Below are positions 28,770-37,502 of a DNA stretch of 64,000 nt, piece by piece (position 1 is the stretch's first letter; each line of letters begins with the position of its first letter). Made by a program: the position numbers and the translations under genes. The stretch is taken from NCBI RefSeq assembly GCF_038789205.1, contig NZ_CP128356.1, positions 17,647-81,646 of the forward strand, written 5' to 3'. Origin of the DNA: Staphylococcus hsinchuensis. GTDB taxonomy: Bacteria; Bacillota; Bacilli; Staphylococcales; Staphylococcaceae. A model generated the notes under the pieces. It made no database searches. It was not told the DNA's origin and was given only the letters and a program-made list of their open reading frames with translations.

Positions 28770-29762
28770 ATGACTGAAGAAAGATTTAATATCCAACAAC
28801 AATATAGAGAAAAATTTTATCAACTGCCAAAAGTGTTTTTTACTAATGAGAAATATATGCAATTAAGTAATGATGCTAAAATTGCGTACGCTTTGTTAAA
28901 AGACAGATTAGAATTATCAATAAAGAACAATTGGTTTGATGATAATGGCGATATATTTTTCATTTTCACAAATGAAAAACTTAAAGCTATATTAAATTGT
29001 CATGATGGTAAATTAACAAAAATTAAAAAAGAGTTATCAAAAAATAATCTTTTAGAACAAGTAAGATGTGGGCAAGGACGACCTAATAAATTATATTTAA
29101 TGAATCCTGAAGTTACTAAAGAAGACGTTTATGAAATCAAAAAACAAGAAGAAAACATTGATGAGACTTGTCATGACACTGAAATGCGATTTTCGCATTT
29201 CAAGAATTGCGAAAATCGCATTTCTAGAAATGCTGAAATCGCACAACAAGAAATGCGAAAATCGCACACTAATGATACTGAACTTAATGACACTGATATT
29301 AGTAATACTGATTCTAGTGATACGAATGATATGAATGATGTAAGAGAAGAAAATGTAGAAGCTACAAAACCTAATCATCCAAATCATACGAATCATTTAC
29401 AACAACAATCCGATGAAGAAGCTTTAAAACATTTAGAACTTCAGGAAATGCCCGAAGATACAAAGAGATATATGAATAACTTTAGTGCTAAAGAAATACA
29501 AATCATTAAATCAGTTATTTTAAAAGCTAAGCGTTCGTTTAATGATATGTATGGTGAAGTGTATATGCTTGAAGATATGGATGATGAATTATTTACAGTA
29601 CTTAAAAGATTCAAAGGTATAATGGTTAAAAAACAAGAAACTGTTGAAGCTATGCAAGGATATTTAATGCGCTCTATTTTGTCCGAATTAGAAGAAATGC
29701 GCTCAACGAATATGCGTAGAAAAAACTTTGAAAACAGTCCACTCAACGTATTTAAAACATAA
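28770..29762 (+). CDS. repA: RepA_N-family replication initiator
   Basis: 330 residues. The N-terminal winged-helix RepA_N domain (QLPKVFFTNEKYMQLSNDAKIAYALLKDRL...) is followed by a variable, repeat-containing middle (residues about 125-215) and a C-terminal host-specific domain with helical EEMRSTNMRRKNFE. The ATG follows GGAAAGAGG. The middle overlaps the iterons of the origin. This is the only replication initiator seen in the window. Confidence 0.95.
   Translation: MTEERFNIQQQYREKFYQLPKVFFTNEKYMQLSNDAKIAYALLKDRLELSIKNNWFDDNGDIFFIFTNEKLKAILNCHDGKLTKIKKELSKNNLLEQVRCGQGRPNKLYLMNPEVTKEDVYEIKKQEENIDETCHDTEMRFSHFKNCENRISRNAEIAQQEMRKSHTNDTELNDTDISNTDSSDTNDMNDVREENVEATKPNHPNHTNHLQQQSDEEALKHLELQEMPEDTKRYMNNFSAKEIQIIKSVILKAKRSFNDMYGEVYMLEDMDDELFTVLKRFKGIMVKKQETVEAMQGYLMRSILSELEEMRSTNMRRKNFENSPLNVFKT
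29181..29267. other. oriV: Replication origin iterons inside repA
   Basis: Repeated GAAATGCGA and GCGAAAATCGCA elements in both orientations (for example GAAATGCGATTTTCGCATTTC folds on itself) within the repA coding sequence, the usual place of the origin in RepA_N plasmids. Confidence 0.75.
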
Positions 29763-29792
29763 AATACAAGAAAAAAGGGGGGATGATAGGCG

Positions 29793-30494
29793 ATGAATTT
29801 TTCGTTAGTTAAAAGTTTTTTACCTCACATGACAAAAGAGGATATGAGGGTCATTCAAGTTCCGAATTGGTATTTAAGCTATTATAGACGTTTTCCAGAA
29901 AAGCTAGAAAACTGTAAATATAAGCATATCAAAGCGATTAACGATTATATAAAACAAGAAAAAGCTCATATTATTGGTATCGATTTAGGTAAATACCATT
30001 ATTTAACAACGTCAAATATAGATCGATCTTTTGTTTTTGTCGATAAACATAACACGCTCTTCCATCTTTTTAGAAAATACGAGAGACGTATTGCTAATAA
30101 GCAATATGATAATAGCGAAGCTTATTCTAAACTGAAAACAGGACTTAAAAGCCACATCAATCAAGTAGTTAACGAAATGTTAGAACAAACGTCCAATCGT
30201 TTTCAAACCGTCTTTGCATTAGGTGATCATGGTTCAAGCCATTTATCTTTTCCTAGTTTGGTATTTGACTTGACTTATTTTGCGATTAAGCAGCGAAAAA
30301 ATGAAAATGACGAAATACTGATCGTTGATGAAAGTTTCACGTCTATTGAATGTCCAATATGCCATGATAGAAATCAGTACAACAGAACTAATAAAAATAA
30401 GTTTAAGTGTACAAAATGTGGATTCATACATCAAAACAATGATATTGTAGCTGCTAGCAATATAGCAAAGAAAGGACAATTATTAAATTCTTAA
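29793..30494 (+). CDS. Miniature TnpB-like protein (RuvC/zinc-ribbon) beside repA
   Basis: 233 residues, much shorter than the usual TnpB of about 400. A RuvC-I-like GIDLGKYHYLTTS starts near residue 63, a possible second acidic site is in VFALGDHGSSH, then comes a zinc ribbon (ECPICH ... CTKCGF). A RuvC-III-like HQNNDIVAASNIAKKG is near the end. No IS200/IS605 ends or TnpA gene surround it. It follows repA by 30 bp with GGGGGG as ribosome site, so it is probably co-transcribed. Function unknown; it may be a domesticated nuclease. Confidence 0.75.
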   Translation: MNFSLVKSFLPHMTKEDMRVIQVPNWYLSYYRRFPEKLENCKYKHIKAINDYIKQEKAHIIGIDLGKYHYLTTSNIDRSFVFVDKHNTLFHLFRKYERRIANKQYDNSEAYSKLKTGLKSHINQVVNEMLEQTSNRFQTVFALGDHGSSHLSFPSLVFDLTYFAIKQRKNENDEILIVDESFTSIECPICHDRNQYNRTNKNKFKCTKCGFIHQNNDIVAASNIAKKGQLLNS

Positions 30495-30511
30495 TATAAA
30501 GGGGGGATAAA

Positions 30512-30790
30512 ATGATGAATAATAAACAAAAAGCGAGGCTAAAACATTACAAAAACTATGATTATCCAAAACAAGCGTATGCTTTCTTTGATCATAAAAA
30601 GGTAAAAGTTGTTTTAAATAATGGAGAATCATTTACGGGGTATATTGTTAAAGAATATACGTACGAAATATTATTAGTGAAAAGCGATGGCATCAAAGAT
30701 CCAAAAGATAATGAATTAGAGAAACGTACGCTCATTCCTAAACACTCGATTGCTTATACGACCAATTTCATTCATTTACCTCAAGAATAA
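30512..30790 (+). CDS. Small Hfq/Sm-like fold protein
   Basis: 92 residues. The core VKVVLNNGESFTGYIVKEYTYEILLVKSDG followed by TLIPKHSIAYT strongly recalls the Sm1 and Sm2 motifs of Hfq (NG..L.G.I, ..KHAIST). The N-terminus is basic (NNKQKARLKHYKNYDY). GGGGGGA precedes the ATG, 17 bp after the TnpB-like gene. The fold assignment is by eye; an RNA-binding role is an inference. Confidence 0.65.
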   Translation: MMNNKQKARLKHYKNYDYPKQAYAFFDHKKVKVVLNNGESFTGYIVKEYTYEILLVKSDGIKDPKDNELEKRTLIPKHSIAYTTNFIHLPQE

Positions 30791-30833
30791 AGAATAATTA
30801 AAATTAGTTATATTGGTTTTGAGGGGATTTTTA

Positions 30834-30879
30834 GCGTGAATATAGGTCAGAATCTTTAGTTCGACCTTTATATTCATGC
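30834..30879. other. Long imperfect hairpin downstream of the rep operon
   Basis: GCGTGAATATAGGTC pairs with GACCTTTATATTCATGC around a 14-nt loop. No T-tract follows, so it is not a plain terminator. It could be a structured RNA, a transfer or recombination site; I cannot assign it. The remaining bases to 31036 show no gene. Confidence 0.45.
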
Positions 30880-31036
30880 TGTAGCAAACGAACAAAGTGA
30901 GTGCGGTAGAATCATACCTAACGTAGCAAAATAAAAAATAATTATGATAATCAATAATGTTTCTCTGCACTATCATGTGCTAGAGTGAAATTAGAGAATT
31001 AATAGTCCAATCAAAACATATTCTCTTGTCATTTTG

Positions 31037-31826
31037 GGTTCTGTTGCAAAGTTGAATTTATAGTATAATTTTAACAAAAAGGAGTCTTCTGTATGAACTA
31101 TTTCAGATATAAACAATTTAACAAGGATGTTATCACTGTAGCCGTTGGCTACTATCTAAGATATGCATTGAGTTATCATGATATATCTGAAATATTAAGT
31201 GAACGTGGTGTAAACGTTCATCATTCAACGGTCTACCGTTGGGTTCAAGAATATGCCCCAATTTTGTATCAAATTTGGAAGAAAAAGCATAAAAAAGCTT
31301 ATTACAAATGGCGTATTGATGAGACGTACATCAAAATAAAAGGAAAATGGAGCTATTTATATCGTGCCATTGATGCAGAGGGACATACATTAGATATTTG
31401 GTTGCGTAAGCAACGAGATAATCATTCAGCATATGCGTTTATCAAACGTCTCATTAAACAATTTGGTAAACCTCAAAAGGTAATTACAGATCAGGCACCT
31501 TCAACGAAGGTCGCAATGGCTAAAGTAATTAAAGCTTTTAAACTTAAACCTGACTGTCATTGTACATCGAAATATCTGAATAACCTCATTGAGCAAGATC
31601 ACCGTCATATTAAAGTAAGAAAGACAAGGTATCAAAGTATCAATACAGCAAAGAATACTTTAAAAGGTATTGAATGTATTTACGCTCTATATAAAAAGAA
31701 CCGCAGGTCTCTTCAGATCTACGGATTTTCGCCATGCCACGAAATTAGCATCATGCTAGCAAGTTAAGCGAACACTGACATGATAAATTAGTGGTTAGCT
31801 ATATTTTTTTACTTTGCAACAGAACC
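31037..31826 (+). mobile_element. IS431: IS431/IS257 copy 3
   Basis: 790 bp, complete, flanked by non-matching 8-mers (TCATTTTG, AAGTTGCC). With copy 4 in inverse orientation it brackets the FemABX gene. Confidence 0.97.
31093..31767 (+). CDS. tnp: IS431 transposase (copy 3)
   Basis: 224 residues, intact. It differs from the common type in the HTH region (SYHDISEILSERG instead of SYRDISEILRERG), which might affect DNA binding. Confidence 0.96.
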   Translation: MNYFRYKQFNKDVITVAVGYYLRYALSYHDISEILSERGVNVHHSTVYRWVQEYAPILYQIWKKKHKKAYYKWRIDETYIKIKGKWSYLYRAIDAEGHTLDIWLRKQRDNHSAYAFIKRLIKQFGKPQKVITDQAPSTKVAMAKVIKAFKLKPDCHCTSKYLNNLIEQDHRHIKVRKTRYQSINTAKNTLKGIECIYALYKKNRRSLQIYGFSPCHEISIMLAS

Positions 31827-32057
31827 AAGTTGCCTTTGTAGTTACAAAAAGTTGCCTTTAACATTCTAAATCCACTGTGTCTCTAAGAATCAAAAGACGC
31901 CTAAAAAGGTTTTAAAAAGATTTATAAAAAGATATTAAAAAGTTCGGGGCAATTTACCCTTTAGGAAAATATAAAAAAATAATTTATATCAATAATATAA
32001 TTGAAAAATACTTTTCGATTGTTATAATAAAGTTACATGAGTTAGGAGGATAGTTAT

Positions 32058-33302
32058 ATGCATTTTACAACTTTGACAGAAAAAGAATATGAAGATTTTA
32101 TCAATAGTAGACCAGTACATTTCACGCAATCTATAGATCAATATCGATTTCGTAAAAATAAAGACAATGATGTTCATTTGGTTGGAGTTAAAGATAATGA
32201 TGAAGTCATAGGTGCTTGTTTACTATCTGAAGCAAGAGCGTTAAAAATATTTAAATATTTTTATTCTCATAAGGGACCGGTTCTTGACTATAATAATAAA
32301 ATACTTGTTGATTGCTTTTTTAAAGGATTAACTAAATATTTGAAAAAGCACAGAACATTATTTGCATCATTGGATCCATATATTTTAGAAAACATTAGAA
32401 ATACAAATGGAGAAATACTACATTCCTTTAATAATACAAATTTAATATATCAACTTTCAAAATTAGGATATAAACATCAAGGGTATACAGTCGGTTATTC
32501 TCAAAAAAGTCAGATTCGTTGGTTGTCTGTATTGAATTTAAAAGATAAAAGTAAAGATACTATATGGAAAGATATGGAATATCAAACACGACGTAATATC
32601 AATAAATCCTTAGAAATGGGAGTTGAAACAATTACATTAGATATATCTGAGACACAACGGTTTTATCGTTTGTTTAAAATGGCTGAAGAAAGACATAATT
32701 TTAAATATAGAGAGAACCCTTATAAATTTTTTAAAGAAGCTCAAGTAATGTATCCACAAAATTCAATGGTTAAGTTATCTTATATTAACTTGCAAAATTA
32801 TTTAAAACAACTTGAAATTACAAGGGTAGAATTAAATAAATCAATGGAAATGATAAAAGATAAGCTCAAAGAAAATCCGAATTCTAAAAAGAGTAAATCT
32901 CAACATAAACAATTAGAACAAAAACTTCAAAGTAATAAAAAGAAAGTTCAAGAAGCACAAAGTTTAATTGATAGTGAAGGTAATATTTTAGATTTAGCAG
33001 CTGCTTTATATATATATAATAAAGATGAAGTTTACTATCTTTCGAGCGGTTCAAACCCTAATTTTTACCAATTTAAAGGAGCATACGCATTACAATGGGA
33101 CATGATTCAATTTGCACTAGATCATCAGATTCCAAGATATAATTTTTATGGAATTACAGGAGACTTTAGTAAAGATGCTGATGATTATGGAGTACAACAG
33201 TTTAAAAAGGGATTTGGTGCACATATTGAAGAATATATTGGAGATTTTATTAAACCTATACATCCATTGTTTTATAAAATTTATCAAATTTTGAATAAAT
33301 AA
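32058..33302 (+). CDS. FemABX-family aminoacyl (peptidoglycan interpeptide) transferase
   Basis: 414 residues. It has two GNAT-like lobes and, between about residues 245 and 305, the charged coiled-coil arm typical of FemA/FemB/FmhA (KQLEITRVELNKSMEMIKDKL...). Family segments include MEYQTRRNINKSLEMGVET, YYLSSGSNPNFYQFKGAYAL and YNFYGITGDFSKDADDYGVQ. It adds amino acids from aminoacyl-tRNA to the interpeptide bridge. Carriage between IS431 copies raises the option of a lysostaphin-immunity type (Lif/Epr) enzyme, but FmhA/FemA-like is equally possible. GGAGGA precedes the ATG. Confidence 0.88.
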   Translation: MHFTTLTEKEYEDFINSRPVHFTQSIDQYRFRKNKDNDVHLVGVKDNDEVIGACLLSEARALKIFKYFYSHKGPVLDYNNKILVDCFFKGLTKYLKKHRTLFASLDPYILENIRNTNGEILHSFNNTNLIYQLSKLGYKHQGYTVGYSQKSQIRWLSVLNLKDKSKDTIWKDMEYQTRRNINKSLEMGVETITLDISETQRFYRLFKMAEERHNFKYRENPYKFFKEAQVMYPQNSMVKLSYINLQNYLKQLEITRVELNKSMEMIKDKLKENPNSKKSKSQHKQLEQKLQSNKKKVQEAQSLIDSEGNILDLAAALYIYNKDEVYYLSSGSNPNFYQFKGAYALQWDMIQFALDHQIPRYNFYGITGDFSKDADDYGVQQFKKGFGAHIEEYIGDFIKPIHPLFYKIYQILNK

Positions 33303-33421
33303 ATTGATTGTAATACTTTTATACATAATAGATGTAAAAGATTATAAGTGACATGTTTTACAAAACGATCTTTTTCATTCCCAATCCGTTATCGTTCTGA
33401 GGCTCAACAGATCGCTAAAAA

Positions 33422-34214
33422 GGTTCTGTTGCAAAGTCAGAAAAAATATAACTAATTATCATTTTAACATGGTAGTATTCCCTTAACTGGCCAACATGTG
33501 ATTAATTTCGTAGCACGGCGAAAATCCGTAGATCTGAAGAGACCTACGGTTCTTTTTATATAGACCATAAATACATTCAATACCTTTGAGTGTATTCTTT
33601 GCCGTATTGACGCTTTGATATCTCGTCTTTCTCACTTTAATATGACGGTGATCCTGCTCAATGAGGTTATTAAGATATTTAGATGTACAATGACAGTCGG
33701 GATTAAGTTTAAAATCTTTAATCAACTTAGACATTGCCACCTTCGTCGAAGGTGCCTGGTCTGTAATTATCATTTGAGGTTTACCAAATTGTTTAATAAG
33801 TCGCTTAATAAACGCATATGCTGAATGATTATCTCGTTTCTTACGTAACCAAATATCCAATGTATGACCATCTGCATCAATGGCACGATATAAATAGCAC
33901 CATTTTCCTTTTATTTTAATGTATGTCTCATCAACGCGCCATTTATAATAAGCTTTTTTATGCTTTTTCTTCCAAATTTGATACAAAATAGGAGCATATT
34001 CTTGAACCCAACGGTAGATCGTTGAATGATGAACGTTAACGCCGCGTTCTCTTAGTATTTCAGATATATCACGATAACTAAGCGCGTATCTTAAGTAATA
34101 GCCGACGGCTACAGTTATTACATCTTTATTAAATTGCTTATATCTAAAATAATTCATAGAGAACGCTCCTTTTTTGTTAAAATTATACTATAAAATTAAC
34201 TTTGCAACAGAACC
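33422..34214 (-). mobile_element. IS431: IS431/IS257 copy 4 (divergent lineage)
   Basis: 793 bp with the right TIR variant AAAATTAACTTTGCAACAG. It belongs to a second sequence lineage shared with copy 7. Confidence 0.96.
33483..34157 (-). CDS. tnp: IS431 transposase (copy 4, lineage B)
   Basis: 224 residues, identical to copy 7. Lineage markers: STIYRW, WRVDETY, GKWCYLYRAIDADG, PQMIITDQ and CYEINHMLAS. Confidence 0.96.
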   Translation of the reverse strand: MNYFRYKQFNKDVITVAVGYYLRYALSYRDISEILRERGVNVHHSTIYRWVQEYAPILYQIWKKKHKKAYYKWRVDETYIKIKGKWCYLYRAIDADGHTLDIWLRKKRDNHSAYAFIKRLIKQFGKPQMIITDQAPSTKVAMSKLIKDFKLNPDCHCTSKYLNNLIEQDHRHIKVRKTRYQSVNTAKNTLKGIECIYGLYKKNRRSLQIYGFSPCYEINHMLAS

Positions 34215-34256
34215 CTTATAGTACTATACTTACAGAATCCAAAAACTCTATCAATG

Positions 34257-34289
34257 AAAAAAGAGATCTCATATATGAGACCTCTTTTT
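34257..34289. terminator. Terminator downstream of mqo and small gene
   Basis: AAAAAGAGATCTCAT / ATGAGACCTCTTTTT stem with one mismatch, T-rich on both sides. Confidence 0.85.
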
Positions 34290-34359
34290 AATATCACTAA
34301 AAATTGAATTTGGGTTTATAAAACTAATATACGTAATAATTTTTATAAATATTTTGACT

Positions 34360-34461
34360 CTAATATTCTATGTTTGGTGCTTGGTTTACATGTTTTTGGT
34401 AACGTTTGAGTGCACAAAAACCAATAGTACTAATAATTGTTACTATTAATAATTTTTTCAC
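34360..34461 (-). CDS. Small hydrophobic peptide downstream of mqo
   Basis: 33 residues starting at GTG (AAAGGA seven bases upstream): MKKLLIVTIISTIGFCALKRYQK... ending QAPNIEY. It has one N-terminal membrane helix and a short basic tail. It lies 35 bp after mqo, before the shared terminator. I believe similar peptides occur beside staphylococcal genes, but I cannot name a function. Confidence 0.55.
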   Translation of the reverse strand: MKKLLIVTIISTIGFCALKRYQKHVNQAPNIEY

Positions 34462-34495
34462 GCTTAACATTCCTTTTTTAGCATTGTATTGTAGC

Positions 34496-35995
34496 CTACT
34501 TATTGTTTTGATAGTAATTTAATTCTAAATCTTTTGATGTCTGTTGACGGATTTTTTTCATTAACGCAGTATCATTAATGAGTGATTTACCATAAGATGG
34601 AATCATTTTTTGTATTTTAGGTGTCCATTCAGATTCATATTCAGGGAAGTTTTTCTCAAGTACTTCTAAAGCTACAGATACTGAAGTCGATGCTCCTGGA
34701 GACTCTCCTAATAAAGCTATTACCGAATGATCTTCAGAATTAACAACTTCTGTACCAAATTGAATAAATCCTTTACCATATTCGGGAGTATCTTTAATCA
34801 CTTGTACACGTTTGCCTGCAGTGTATAATTGCCAATCTTCATCACGTGCTTCTGGATAAAATGTACGTAAATGATTCATACAACCTTCTTTAGTCATTAA
34901 TATTTGATCAAATGAATATTTGATTAAAGGTAGGTTTTTAGCAGCAGCAGATAACAATGTTGTAATATTATATGGTTTGATTGATTTAAATAAATCAAAA
35001 TTAGAACCATTTTTTAAGAACTTAGGACCCACACTAGCGAATGGACCAAATAATAATGTACGTTCACCATCAATATATCGAGTATCCAAGTGAGGTACTG
35101 TCATAGGTGGTGTGCCAGGTGGCTCTTTACCGTAAACTTTGGCATCGTGTTGGGCTATAATGTCTGGGTTAGTACAAATTAAAAATTGTCCTGTAATAGG
35201 GAATCCGCCCAAATGTTTACTTTCTGGAATTCCAGTTTTTTGTAATAGTGGAATAGCACCACCACCAGCACCAATAAATACATAATCAGCAAGTTCAGTT
35301 TGAACATCACCGCTGTTACGTTGACGCACTTTAACTTCCCATTTACCATCTTTTCGATGGTTAAAGTCTATTACTTCATGATTATATTGGACATTGGCAT
35401 TAGGATGTTGTTCAATATTTTTAGCCATTTTACGAGTAAGCTCTCCAAAGTTAACGTCTGTACCTTCGTTAATCTTACTAGCAGCCATAATATCACTTGA
35501 GCTATGACCCTCCATCATTAATGGAACCCATTTTCTCATCTCTTCAATATCTTCTGTATATTCAATATTGTCGAACATTGGAAAATCCTTCATAGCATGA
35601 TAACGATCCTTTAAGAATTGAACGTTATTTTTACCTCTAACAAAACTAATGTGAGGTAATGGTTGAATAAATTCTTTAGGGTTAGAAATACTATTATTTT
35701 TAACTAAATAACCCCAAAATTGTTTTGAAATCTCAAACTGTTCATTAATTTCTTTTGCTTTTTCTATATCAATTGATCCATCAGGTTGTTTCACTGTATA
35801 GTTCAATTCACATAAAGCAGCATGACCTGTTCCAGCATTATGACGCTCATTTGAACTTTCGATACCAGGACGATCTAAACGTTCATATAGTTTTATATTC
35901 CAACTTGGTTCTAACTCTTTAAGCATAGAACTAAAAGTTGTGCTTAAAACACCAGCGCCAATAACAACAACTGTTTTTGGCTCTTTTGTATTCAT
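34496..35995 (-). CDS. mqo: Malate:quinone oxidoreductase
   Basis: 499 residues. FAD-binding VVVIGAGVLSTTFSSMLKEL is near the N-terminus. Family segments include HNAGTGHAALCELNY, GAGGGAIPLLQKTGIPESKH, FLICTNPDIIAQH and ALLGESPGASTSVSVALEVL. It oxidises malate to oxaloacetate and passes electrons to the quinone pool at the membrane. The ATG follows AGAAGGGAG; a longer upstream frame has no ribosome site. Normally chromosomal, it stands here between IS431 copy 4 and a 148-bp IS431-ended element. Confidence 0.95.
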   Translation of the reverse strand: MNTKEPKTVVVIGAGVLSTTFSSMLKELEPSWNIKLYERLDRPGIESSNERHNAGTGHAALCELNYTVKQPDGSIDIEKAKEINEQFEISKQFWGYLVKNNSISNPKEFIQPLPHISFVRGKNNVQFLKDRYHAMKDFPMFDNIEYTEDIEEMRKWVPLMMEGHSSSDIMAASKINEGTDVNFGELTRKMAKNIEQHPNANVQYNHEVIDFNHRKDGKWEVKVRQRNSGDVQTELADYVFIGAGGGAIPLLQKTGIPESKHLGGFPITGQFLICTNPDIIAQHDAKVYGKEPPGTPPMTVPHLDTRYIDGERTLLFGPFASVGPKFLKNGSNFDLFKSIKPYNITTLLSAAAKNLPLIKYSFDQILMTKEGCMNHLRTFYPEARDEDWQLYTAGKRVQVIKDTPEYGKGFIQFGTEVVNSEDHSVIALLGESPGASTSVSVALEVLEKNFPEYESEWTPKIQKMIPSYGKSLINDTALMKKIRQQTSKDLELNYYQNNK

Positions 35996-36096
35996 AATTG
36001 ACTCCCTTCTTTTAAGTACAAATATTAATGTAATACAAAACATACAGAAATTAAAATACTTATTTTTAATAAGAACTATTCTTTTATAGAATAGAT

Positions 36097-36244
36097 GGTT
36101 CTGTTGCAAAGTTAAAATTATATGCACATCTATACAAAACTATAAAAGCAAATATTGTTTTAACAGTAAAGAGTTTTGTTAGTATTAATTTTTTTTCGTT
36201 TTTCAGTATAAATATTACATGATTTTTAACTTTGCAACAGAACC
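36097..36244. mobile_element. 148-bp MITE-like element with IS431 terminal repeats
   Basis: Starts GGTTCTGTTGCAAAGTTAAAA and ends with TTTTTAACTTTGCAACAGAACC, so both 17-bp IS431-type ends are intact and inverted. The 110-bp interior is AT-rich, has no coding capacity and does not resemble the IS431 interior. No target duplication is seen (GAATAGAT, AAAGTGGA). It could be mobilised in trans by IS431 transposase. Confidence 0.75.
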
Positions 36245-36588
36245 AAAGTGGATTTATATTAGACAAAAATTTCAAAGAGTCATTGAAATACGATAATTTT
36301 ACTATCAACGGCTATCAAATATCAAAGAATCCAACCGGTGACAATCGAATAAATTTATACGATCAAACACTTTATGGTGTATCTGAGAATAAAGCTAATG
36401 GTGTTTTCTTCTCTCTCGATGGAAAATCTATTAATAAAAATACTTTAACTCAAAATTATGGCCAACCAAATTCTTACTCTCCTACTTCAGCATGGGGTGA
36501 AGTATATAAGTACAAAATTGGTAATAAAGATGTGAGATTTTATATTTATAATGGCTATGTGAATAAATGTCAAATTATGAGTGAATAA
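36245..36588 (+). pseudogene. 5'-truncated protein, unknown family
   Basis: Codons continue in frame from the MITE end: SGFILDKNFKESLKYDN... to IYNGYVNKCQIMSE, about 113 residues with no native start. The composition (Asn, Tyr, Gly) suggests a secreted or surface-exposed domain. The 5' part was removed where the IS431-type end joins. Confidence 0.55.
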
Positions 36589-36604
36589 GATATTTTAGGT
36601 ATAA

Positions 36605-36647
36605 AACGTGAGGTAAGTTGCAAGTTCTCTTACTTCACGTTTTTTTA
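36605..36647 (+). terminator. Terminator after the truncated gene
   Basis: AACGTGAGGTAAG / CTTACTTCACGT stem followed by seven T. The tail is part of a 28-bp sequence repeated at 38041-38068. Confidence 0.85.
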
Positions 36648-36676
36648 TTTAAAGTGAATAAAAACAAATGCATAGT

Positions 36677-36841
36677 CTAATCAAAGATTCGCATTAAAGT
36701 CATAATAATCGTTAACAAACAAGCAAGTAATATAACTAACTTCCCTTTTTCCGTCTTTTCGTTCCCTTTTCTATATTCTCTCATCGCAAATAACTAAGAA
36801 AGAATAACTAAAATCCCTAAAATAATACTTATAATTTTCAC
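36677..36841 (-). pseudogene. Small two-helix membrane protein with in-frame stop
   Basis: A GTG-started frame (MKIISIILGILVILS) is interrupted by TAG at codon 17, then continues LFAMREYRKGNEKTEKGK and a second hydrophobic helix to a stop at 36677. It reads as a 54-residue membrane protein broken by one nonsense codon, or translated from the internal ATG. Confidence 0.45.
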
Positions 36842-37227
36842 GATTTAAATCACTACTTTTAAAAAAACTTTATCACAAGAACTATTTAAATTTTAAATAC
36901 TCTTATTGCAATTTTAAGATACTTTTTAGAGCATTTAGAAATATTTATAGAATAATAAAAAAGTTAAAAAGTAATAGGATTAATAGGATTTGGGTAAAAA
37001 AATCAATCCTATTTATAGGATTGACGTCGACTGAAGCCTATGAAATCAACAAAAATAATAGTATTAAGACAATTTAAAGTGGTCTTGTAACAATTGTAAA
37101 TAGTATGCAATATTAGAGGTTATAGTATCGATCAATTCTTATTTAATATTAACTATAAGTATTGTTATATCAGCGTTTATGATAATTTTAAAAAGAACAC
37201 TTAATCAAGACGAACATAAGATAATCC
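36842..37227. other. Plasmid backbone without genes
   Basis: AT-rich. It contains repeated TAATAGGAT motifs (near 36972-36990) and an 18-bp hairpin AATCCTATTTATAGGATT at 37005-37022. No coding sequence is supported. Confidence 0.5.
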
Positions 37228-37277
37228 TTCAGCTATGCTGAATACCACCTAAAGTGGTACTGGATTTCCTTATGCTC
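37228..37277. other. Two-hairpin motif A (related copy at 61106-61153)
   Basis: Hairpins TTCAGC-TAT-GCTGAA and TACCAC-CTAAA-GTGGTA are followed by ATTTCCTTATGCTC. The same order of two hairpins and the same 14-nt tail occur in inverse orientation at 61 kb. Candidate plasmid cis-element (second oriT or single-strand origin). Confidence 0.5.
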
Positions 37278-37502
37278 ATGTAAAATATCCTACGCAAATA
37301 TCCTAAGTTTTTGACGTTGTATATTTTATGTATAAATTAAGATGTTATATTTTTCTGTCATAAGCCCATATTTACGTTTTAAATGCTTATATTGGGACTT
37401 GAGTAACAAACATATAAGAAACACAGAGTTTGCTCTAAATACCCCCTTAAAATGCAAAATAAAGGTATTGGGATGTTACACGCGATTTTCGGTTTTAGCA
37501 CG

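Noticed and set aside
29793..30494. An IS200/IS605-family transposon
   Set aside because: Only a TnpB-like gene is present; no TnpA, no subterminal hairpins and no flanking target motif were found, so it is reported as a stand-alone gene.
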